Origin: Hyaloperonospora brassicae | Lineage: Eukaryota > Oomycota > Peronosporomycetes > Peronosporales > Peronosporaceae | Assembly: GCA_947650285.1 (NCBI GenBank) | Contig: CANTFL010001464.1 | Location: 1-64,000, forward strand | Reading direction: 5' to 3' | Length of the DNA: 64,000 nucleotides | Shown here: positions 56,544 to 64,000 of the stretch, in pieces | Position numbering within the stretch: the first letter of the stretch is position 1 | How the letters are laid out: each line of letters begins with the position of its first letter | Notes under the pieces: model-generated | What the model was told of the DNA's origin: nothing | What the model saw: only the letters and a program-made list of their open reading frames with translations | Databases searched by the model: none | Translations under genes and position numbers: made by a program

Positions 56544-56984
56544 TCTTCTTCTTCGTTGCACGATCCTCCATTCTCCTGCTCGCTGTTGATGACATGCACC
56601 GCATCTGTGTCCAACCGTTACGCTGACGTTGACCAGTGAAGGCAACGCCTACAGCTCTGTCGACTAGATTCTGACATCGAATCATTCCGTTTGTCGACAG
56701 AACATCATCGACGTTTGCAAGACGCTCAGGGTTGGTACGAAGCAGCCACGAAAAGCATAGCCTGAGCGCGGCACAAGAAGCGGTGAGCGAGTGCGTTCGG
56801 CATCCGTAGTTATCTCGGACAAGATGCGAGGAATGTCGCTCGTGGCTATTGCCAAAGCGCTACATACGGCAAAGAAGGTCGCGATTGATGTGTATGTACT
56901 TGGTAGGATGAGAAGTGTCGGCGTCTGGCCTCTGCGTGAAGTTGAATGCGTGATGTGACGAAAATGGTCAGTTGTGTTTGCAAA

Positions 56985-57057
56985 GTCGGTGTCGTCTAGT
57001 GGTTAGGACGTGAGCTTCACACGCTCAAGATCGAGGGTTCGATCCCCTCCTCCGATA
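56985..57057 (+). tRNA. tRNA-Val(CAC) copy 6, canonical 73 nt
   Basis: Same as copy 3. Confidence 0.6.
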
Positions 57058-57498
57058 TCTTCTTCTTCGTTGCACGATCCTCCATTCTCCTGCTCGCTGT
57101 TGATGAAATGCACCGCATCTGTGTCCAACCGTTACGCTGACGTTGACCAGTGAAGGCAACGCCTACAGCTCTGTCGACTAGATTCTGACATCGAATCATT
57201 CCGTTTGTCGACAGAACATCATCGACGTTTGCAAGACGCTCAGGGTTGGTACGAAGCAGCCACGAAAAGCATAGCCTGAGCGCGGCACAAGAAGCGGTGA
57301 GCGAGTGCGTTCGGCATCCGTAGTTATCTCGGACAAGATGCGAGGAATGTCGCTTGTGGCTATTGCCAAAGCGCTACATACGGCAAAGAAGGTCGCGATT
57401 GATGTGTATGTACTTGGTAGGATGAGAAGTGTCGGCGTCTGGCCTCTGCGTGAAGTTGAATGCGTGATGTGACGAAAATGGTCAGTTGTGTTTGCAAA

Positions 57499-57572
57499 GT
57501 CGGTGTCGTCTAGTGGTTAGGACGTGAGCTTCACACGCTCAAGATCGAGGGTTCGATTCCCCTCCTCCGATA
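57499..57572 (+). tRNA. tRNA-Val(CAC)-like copy 7, 74 nt
   Basis: One extra T in the T loop (TTCGATTC); stem GAGGG/CCCTC kept. Confidence 0.5.
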
Positions 57573-58013
57573 TCTTCTTCTTCGTTGCACGATCCTCCAT
57601 TCTCCTGCTCGCTGTTGATGAAATGCACCGCATCTGTGTCCAACCGTTACGCTGACGTTGACCAGTGAAGGCAACGCCTACAGCTCTGTCGACTAGATTC
57701 TGACATCGAATCATTCCGTTTGTCGACAGAACATCATCGACGTTTGCAAGACGCTCAGGGTTGGTACGAAGCAGCCACGAAAAGCATAGCCTGAGCGCGG
57801 CACAAGAAGCGGTGAGCGAGTGCGTTCGGCATCCGTACTTATCTCGGACAAGATGCGAGGAATGTCGCTCGTGGCTATTGCCAAAGCGCTACATACGGCA
57901 AAGAAGGTCGCGATTGATGTGTATGTACTTGGTAGGATGAGAAGTGTCGGCGTCTGGCCTCTGCGTGAAGTTGAATGCGTGATGTGACGAAAATGGTCAG
58001 TTGTGTTTGCAAA

Positions 58014-58086
58014 GTCGGTGTCGTCTAGTGGTTAGGACGTGAGCTTCACACGCTCAAGATCGAGGGTTCGATCCCCTCCTCCGATA
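58014..58086 (+). tRNA. tRNA-Val(CAC) copy 8, canonical 73 nt
   Basis: Same as copy 3. Confidence 0.6.
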
Positions 58087-58528
58087 TCTTCTTCTTCGTT
58101 GCACGATCCTCCATTCTCCTGCTCGCTGTTGATGAAATGCACCGCATCTGTGTCCAACCGTTACGCTGACGTTGACCAGTGAAGGCAACGCCTACAGCTC
58201 TGTCGACTAGATTCTGACATCGAATCATTCCGTTTGTCGACAGAATATCATCGACGTTTGCAAGACGCTCAGGGTTGGTACGAAGCAGCCACGAAAAGCA
58301 TAGCCTGAGCGCGGCACAAGAAGCGGTGAGCGAGTGCGTTCGGCATGCCGTACTTATCTCGGACAAGATGCGAGGAATGTCGCTCGTGGCTATTGCCAAA
58401 GCGCTACATACGGCAAAGAAGGTCGCGATTGATGTGTATGTACTTGGTAGGATGAGAAGTGTCGGCGTCTGGCCTCTGCGTGAAGTTGAATGCGTGATGT
58501 GACGAAAATGGTCAGTTGTGTTTGCAAA

Positions 58529-58601
58529 GTCGGTGTCGTCTAGTGGTTAGGACGTGAGCTTCACACGCTCAAGATCGAGGGTTCGATCCCCTCCTCCGAT
58601 A
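58529..58601 (+). tRNA. tRNA-Val(CAC) copy 9, canonical 73 nt
   Basis: Same as copy 3. Last canonical copy in the array. Confidence 0.6.
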
Positions 58602-59042
58602 TCTTCTTCTTCGTTGCACGATCCTCCATTCTCCTGCTCGCTGTTGATGACATGCACCGCATCTGTGTCCAACCGTTACGCTGACGTTGACCAGTGAAGG
58701 CAACGCCTACAGCTCTGTCGACTAGATTCTGACATCGAATCATTCCGTTTGTCGACAGAACATCATCGACGTTTGCAAGACGCTCAGGGTTGGTACGAAG
58801 CAGCCACGAAAAGCATAGCCTGAGCGCGGCACAAGAAGCGGTGAGAGAGTGCGTTCGACAGCCGTAGTTATCTCGGACAAGATGCGAGGAATGTCGCTCG
58901 TGGCTATTGCCAAAGCGCTACATACGGCAAAGAAGGTCGCGATTGATGTGTATGTACTTGGTAGGATGAGAAGTGTCGGCGTCTGGCCTCTGCGTGAAGT
59001 TGAATGCGTGATGTGACGAAAATGGTCAGTTGTGTTTGCAAA

Positions 59043-59116
59043 GTCGGTGTCGTCTAGTGGTTAGGACGTGAGCTTCACACGCTCAAGATCGAGGGTTCGA
59101 TTCCCCTCCTCCGATA
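59043..59116 (+). tRNA. tRNA-Val(CAC)-like copy 10, 74 nt
   Basis: T-loop variant TTCGATTC as in copy 7. Confidence 0.5.
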
Positions 59117-59557
59117 TCTTCTTCTTCGTTGCACGATCCTCCATTCTCCTGCTCGCTGTTGATGAAATGCACCGCATCTGTGTCCAACCGTTACGCTGAC
59201 GTTGACCAGTGAAGGCAACGCCTACAGCTCTGTCGACTAGATTCTGACATCGAATCATTCCGTTTGTCGACAGAATATCATCGACGTTTGCAAGACGCTC
59301 AGGGTTGGTACGAAGCAGCCACGAAAAGCATAGCCTGAGCGCGGCACAAGAAGCGGTGAGCGAGTGCGTTCGACAGCCGTACTTATCTCGGACAAGATGC
59401 AAGGAATGTCGCTCGTGGCTATTGTCAAAGCGCTACATACGGCAAAGAAGGTCGCGATTGATGTGTATGTACTTGGTAGGATGAGAAGTGTCGGCGTCTG
59501 GCCTCTGCGTGAAGTTGAATGCGTGATGTGACGAAAATGGTCAGTTGTGTTTGCAAA

Positions 59558-59631
59558 GTCGGTGTCGTCTAGTGGTTAGGACGTGAGCTTCACACGCTCA
59601 AGATCGAGGGTTCGATTCCCCTCCTCCGATA
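59558..59631 (+). tRNA. tRNA-Val(CAC)-like copy 11, 74 nt
   Basis: T-loop variant TTCGATTC as in copy 7. Confidence 0.5.
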
Positions 59632-60072
59632 TCTTCTTCTTCGTTGCACGATCCTCCATTCTCCTGCTCGCTGTTGATGACATGCACCGCATCTGTGTCC
59701 AACCGTTACGCTGACGTTGACCAGTGAAGGCAACGCCTACAGCTCTGTCGACTAGATTCTGACATCGAATCATTCCGTTTGTCGACAGAACATCATCGAC
59801 GTTTGCAAGACGCTCAGGGTTGGTACGAAGCAGCCACGAAAAGCATAGCCTGAGCGCGGCACAAGAAGCGGTGAGCGAGTGCGTTCGGCATCCGTACTTA
59901 TCTCGGACAAGATGCGAGGAATGTCGCTCGTGGCTATTGCCAAAGCGCTACATACGGCAAAGAAGGTCGCGATTGATGTGTATGTACTTGGTAGGATGAG
60001 AAGTGTCGGCGTCTGGCCTCTGCGTGAAGTTGAATGCGTGATGTGACGAAAATGGTCAGTTGTGTTTGCAAA

Positions 60073-60146
60073 GTCGGTGTCGTCTAGTGGTTAGGACGTG
60101 AGCTTCACACGCTCAAGATCGAGGGTTCGATCCTCCTCCTCCGATA
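60073..60146 (+). tRNA. tRNA-Val(CAC)-like copy 12, 74 nt
   Basis: T-arm reads TTCGATCCTCCTC: the stem now needs a G-U pair. Confidence 0.4.
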
Positions 60147-60587
60147 TCTTCTTCTTCGTTGCACGATCCTCCATTCTCCTGCTCGCTGTTGATGACATGC
60201 ACCGCATCTGTGTCCAACCGTTACGCTGACGTTGACCAGTGAAGGCAACGCCTACAGCTCTGTCGACTAGATTCTGACATCGAATCATTCCGTTTGTCGA
60301 CAGAACATCATCGACGTTTGCAAGACGCTCAGGGTTGGTACGAAGCAGCCACGAAAAGCATAGCCTGAGCGCGGCACAAGAAGCGGTGAGAGAGTGCGTT
60401 CGACAGCCGTACTTATCTCGGACAAGATGCAAGGAATGTCGCTCGTGGCTATTGTCAAAGCGCTACATACGGCAAAGAAGGTCGCGATTGATGTGTATGT
60501 ACTTGGTAGGATGAGAAGTGTCGGCGTCTGGCCTCTGCGTGAAGTTGAATGCGTGATGTGACGAAAATGGTCAGTTGTGTTTGCAAA

Positions 60588-60661
60588 GTCGGTGTCGTCT
60601 AGTGGTTAGGACGTGAGCTTCACACGCTCAAGATCGAGGGTTCGATCTCCCTCCTCCGATA
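60588..60661 (+). tRNA. tRNA-Val(CAC)-like copy 13, 74 nt
   Basis: T-arm reads TTCGATCTCCCTC: eight-base loop, stem kept. Confidence 0.4.
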
Positions 60662-61102
60662 TCTTCTTCTTCGTTGCACGATCCTCCATTCTCCTGCTCG
60701 CTGTTGATGAAATGCACCGCATCTGTGTCCAACCGTTACGCTGACGTTGACCAGTGAAGGCAACGCCTACAGCTCTGTCGACTAGATTCTGACATCGAAT
60801 CATTCCGTTTGTCGACAGAACATCATCGACGTTTGCAAGACGCTCAGGGTTGGTACGAAGCAGCCACGAAAAGCATAGCCTGAGCGCGGCACAAGAAGCG
60901 GTGAGCGAGTGCGTTCGACAGCCGTACTTATCTCGGACAAGATGCAAGGAATGTCGCTCGTGGCTATTGTCAAAGCGCTACATACGGCAAAGAAGGTCGC
61001 GATTGATGTGTATGTACTTGGTAGGATGAGAAGTGTCGGCGTCTGGCCTCTGCGTGAAGTTGAATGCGTGATGTGACGAAAATGGTCAGTTGTGTTTGCA
61101 AA

Positions 61103-61178
61103 GTCGGTGTCGTCTAGTGGTTAGGACGTGAGCTTCACACGCTCAAGATCGAGGGTTCGACTTGTCCCTCCTCCGATA
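61103..61178 (+). pseudogene. tRNA-Val(CAC)-like copy 14, 76 nt
   Basis: T-arm TTCGACTTGTCCCTC: ten-base loop, B box damaged, rest unchanged. Confidence 0.5.
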
Positions 61179-61619
61179 TCTTCTTCTTCGTTGCACGATC
61201 CTCCATTCTCCTGCTCGCTGTTGATGACATGCACCGCATCTGTGTCCAACCGTTACGCTGACGTTGACCAGTGAAGGCAACGCCTACAGCTCTGTCGACT
61301 AGATTCTGACATCGAATCATTCCGTTTGTCGACAGAACATCATCGACGTTTGCAAGACGCTCAGGGTTGGTACGAAGCAGCCACGAAAAGCATAGCCTGA
61401 GCGCGGCACAAGAAGCGGTGAGAGAGTGCGTTCGACAGCCGTAGTTATCTCGGACAAGATGCAAGGAATGTCGCTCGTGGCTATTGCCAAAGCGCTACAT
61501 ACGGCAAAGAAGGTCGCGATTGATGTGTATGTACTTGGTAGGATGAGAAGTGTCGGCGTCTGGCCTCTGCGTGAAGTTGAATGCGTGATGTGACGAAAAT
61601 GGTCAGTTGTGTTTGCAAA

Positions 61620-61695
61620 GTCGGTGTCGTCTAGTGGTTAGGACGTGAGCTTCACACGCTCAAGATCGAGGGTTCGACTTGTCCCTCCTCCGATA
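61620..61695 (+). pseudogene. tRNA-Val(CAC)-like copy 15, 76 nt
   Basis: Same T-arm variant as copy 14. Confidence 0.5.
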
Positions 61696-62136
61696 TCTTC
61701 TTCTTCGTTGCACGATCCTCCATTCTCCTGCTCGCTGTTGATGAAATGCACCGCATCTGTGTCCAACCGTTACGCTGACGTTGACCAGTGAAGGCAACGC
61801 CTACAGCTCTGTCGACTAGATTCTGACATCGAATCATTCCGTTTGTCGACAGAACATCATCGACGTTTGCAAGACGCTCAGGGTTGGTACGAAGCAGCCA
61901 CGAAAAGCATAGCCTGAGCGCGGCACAAGAAGCGGTGAGAGAGTGCGTTCGGCATCCGTAGTTATCTCGGACAAGATGCAAGGAATGTCGCTCGTGGCTA
62001 TTGTCAAAGCGCTACATACGGCAAAGAAGGTCGCGATTGATGTGTATGTACTTGGTAGGATGAGAAGTGTCGGCGTCTGGCCTCTGCGTGAAGTTGAATG
62101 CGTGATGTGACGAAAATGGTCAGTTGTGTTTGCAAA

Positions 62137-62212
62137 GTCGGTGTCGTCTAGTGGTTAGGACGTGAGCTTCACACGCTCAAGATCGAGGGTTCGACTTGTT
62201 CCTCCTCCGATA
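62137..62212 (+). pseudogene. tRNA-Val(CAC)-like copy 16, 76 nt
   Basis: T-arm TTCGACTTGTTCCTC: loop enlarged and one stem pair weakened. Confidence 0.5.
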
Positions 62213-62653
62213 TCTTCTTCTTCGTTGCACGATCCTCCATTCTCCTGCTCGCTGTTGATGAAATGCACCGCATCTGTGTCCAACCGTTACGCTGACGTTG
62301 ACCAGTGAAGGCAACGCCTACAGCTCTGTCGACTAGATTCTGACATCGAATCATTCCGTTTGTCGACAGAACATCATCGACGTTTGCAAGACGCTCAGGG
62401 TTGGTACGAAGCAGCCACGAAAAGCATAGCCTGAGCGCGGCACAAGAAGCGGTGAGAGAGTGCGTTCGACAGCCGTAGTTATCTCGGACAAGATGCAAGG
62501 AATGTCGCTCGTGGCTATTGTCAAAGCGCTACATACGGCAAAGAAGGTCGCGATTGATGTGTATGTACTTGGTAGGATGAGAAGTGTCGGCGTCTGGCCT
62601 CTGCGTGAAGTTGAATGCGTGATGTGACGAAAATGGTCAGTTGTGTTTGCAAA

Positions 62654-62729
62654 GTCGGTGTCGTCTAGTGGTTAGGACGTGAGCTTCACACGCTCAAGAT
62701 CGAGGGTTCGACTTGTTCCTCCTCCGATA
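62654..62729 (+). pseudogene. tRNA-Val(CAC)-like copy 17, 76 nt
   Basis: Same T-arm variant as copy 16. Confidence 0.5.
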
Positions 62730-63171
62730 TCTTCTTCTTCGTTGCACGATCCTCCATTCTCCTGCTCGCTGTTGATGAAATGCACCGCATCTGTGTCCAA
62801 CCGTTACGCTGACGTTGACCAGTGAAGGCAACGCCTACAGCTCTGTCGACTAGTATTCTGACATCGAATCATTCCGTTTGTCGACAGAACATCATCGACG
62901 TTTGCAAGACGCTCAGGGTTGGTACGAAGCAGCCACGAAAAGCATAGCCTGAGCGCGGCACAAGAAGCGGTGAGAGAGTGCGTTCGGCATCCGTAGTTAT
63001 CTCGGACAAGATGCAAGGAATGTCGCTCGTGGCTATTGTCAAAGCGCTACATACGGCAAAGAAGGTCGCGATTGATGTGTATGTACTTGGTAGGATGAGA
63101 AGTGTCGGCGTCTGGCCTCTGCGTGAAGTTGAATGCGTGATGTGACGAAAATGGTCAGTTGTGTTTGCAAA

Positions 63172-63247
63172 GTCGGTGTCGTCTAGTGGTTAGGACGTGA
63201 GCTTCACACGCTCAAGATCGAGGGTTCGACTTGTTCCTCCTCCGATA
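63172..63247 (+). pseudogene. tRNA-Val(CAC)-like copy 18, 76 nt
   Basis: Same T-arm variant as copy 16. Confidence 0.5.
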
Positions 63248-63689
63248 TCTTCTTCTTCGTTGCACGATCCTCCATTCTCCTGCTCGCTGTTGATGAAATG
63301 CACCGCATCTGTGTCCAACCGTTACGCTGACGTTGACCAGTGAAGGCAACGCCTACAGCTCTGTCGACTAGTATTCTGACATCGAATCATTCCGTTTGTC
63401 GACAGAACATCATCGACGTTTGCAAGACGCTCAGGGTTGGTACGAAGCAGCCACGAAAAGCATAGCCTGAGCGCGGCACAAGAAGCGGTGAGAGAGTGCG
63501 TTCGACAGCCGTACTTATCTCGGACAAGATGCAAGGAATGTCGCTCGTGGCTATTGTCAAAGCGCTACATACGGCAAAGAAGGTCGCGATTGATGTGTAT
63601 GTACTTGGTAGGATGAGAAGTGTCGGCGTCTGGCCTCTGCGTGAAGTTGAATGCGTGATGTGACGAAAATGGTCAGTTGTGTTTGCAAA

Positions 63690-63765
63690 GTCGGTGTCGT
63701 CTAGTGGTTAGGACGTGAGCTTCACACGCTCAAGATCGAGGGTTCGACTTGTTCCTCCTCCGATA
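63690..63765 (+). pseudogene. tRNA-Val(CAC)-like copy 19, 76 nt
   Basis: Same T-arm variant as copy 16. Last copy before the window end. Confidence 0.5.
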
Positions 63766-64000
63766 TCTTCTTCTTCGTTGCACGATCCTCCATTCTCCTG
63801 CTCGCTGTTGATGAAATGCACCGCATCTGTGTCCAACCGTTACGCTGACGTTGACCAGTGAAGGCAACGCCTACAGCTCTGTCGACTAGTATTCTGACAT
63901 CGAATCATTCCGTTTGTCGACAGAACATCATCGACGTTTGCAAGACGCTCAGGGTTGGTACGAAGCAGCCACGAAAAGCATAGCCTGAGCGCGGCACAAG

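Larger units (their letters stand above)
54281..64000 (+). repeat. Tandem array of a 514-518-bp unit containing a tRNA-Val-like gene
   Basis: Nineteen tRNA-like genes are spaced 517, 516, 514 (x4), 515 (x2), 514, 515 (x4), 517 (x3) and 518 (x2) bp apart, head to tail, with near-identical spacers. The array opens with a partial, more diverged unit at about 54281 and runs off the window at 64000. The spacer carries a 9-bp inverted repeat (TCTGTCGAC paired with GTCGACAGA, about 27-nt loop). It contains no run of four T on the plus strand. Open frames on the minus strand repeat in every unit but overlap the tRNA and change length with T-arm indels, so they are not taken as genes. Confidence 0.92.

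Noticed and set aside
54442..63534. Repeated minus-strand frames of 60-117 codons in every tandem unit (MIRCQNLVDRAVG...).
   Set aside because: They run antisense through the tRNA gene, change length with T-arm indels, and their similarity is explained by recent tandem duplication.
1..64000. CRISPR arrays, bacterial-type operons or phage genes.
   Set aside because: The only regular array has a ~515-bp unit with a tRNA gene, and the coding regions are intron-bearing eukaryotic genes.

Overview
The window looks like oomycete nuclear DNA, probably a Peronosporales plant pathogen (Phytophthora or a downy mildew). Reasons: compact genes with single short GT-AG introns (61-132 bp), tight convergent and divergent gene pairs, an F-BAR/PH protein, a secreted berberine-bridge-type oxidase, an alternative NADH dehydrogenase, and decayed Ty3/gypsy, Ty1/copia, LINE and hAT elements of the kinds common there. 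No species can be named from the sequence alone. All splice junctions and domain calls were read by eye.

Layout. (1) 1-4508: LTR debris and a decayed LINE on the minus strand (endonuclease at 2.4-3.4 kb, reverse transcriptase at 0.09-0.54 kb), interrupted by a minisatellite. (2) 4509-13428: a Ty3/gypsy element joined tail-to-tail to an inverted partial copy of itself. The arms are about 3 kb, near-identical, and share the same gag stop codons and frameshift. The whole element is packed with short perfect inverted repeats, even inside its coding sequence. (3) 13429-15209: no gene seen. (4) 15210-35838: a compact housekeeping island: berberine-bridge oxidase, F-BAR/PH protein, mitochondrial ribosomal protein mL41, guanylate-binding-protein GTPase with a CaaX end, Rmd1/DUF155 mitochondrial protein, PlsC-like acyltransferase, a small membrane protein, SRP68, exosome Mtr3-like subunit, lipoyl synthase, a small basic two-exon protein, ribosomal protein eS7, ING-type PHD protein and type-II NADH dehydrogenase. 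(5) 36148-36942: a 795-bp element with 94-bp terminal inverted repeats and a 5-bp target duplication, carrying fragments of two unrelated host genes (adenylate kinase and a 3-hydroxyacyl-CoA dehydratase). (6) 37-54 kb: AT-rich, gene-poor DNA with LTR remnants, a hAT transposase, a copia body and a dead SET-domain gene. (7) 54281-64000 (runs off the window): a tandem array of a 514-518-bp unit, each unit holding one tRNA-Val(CAC)-like gene, 19 copies visible.

Functional links. Several island genes serve mitochondria (mL41, Rmd1, lipoyl synthase, NDH-2, perhaps the small protein at 29.7 kb). Others serve core RNA and protein handling (SRP68, exosome, eS7). I see no operon-like or cluster logic beyond shared divergent promoters.

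The observations most worth following are the hairpin-saturated retroelement, the two-gene-capture TIR element, the tRNA array with its hypervariable T-loop, and a 101-nt near-perfect hairpin between two convergent genes.
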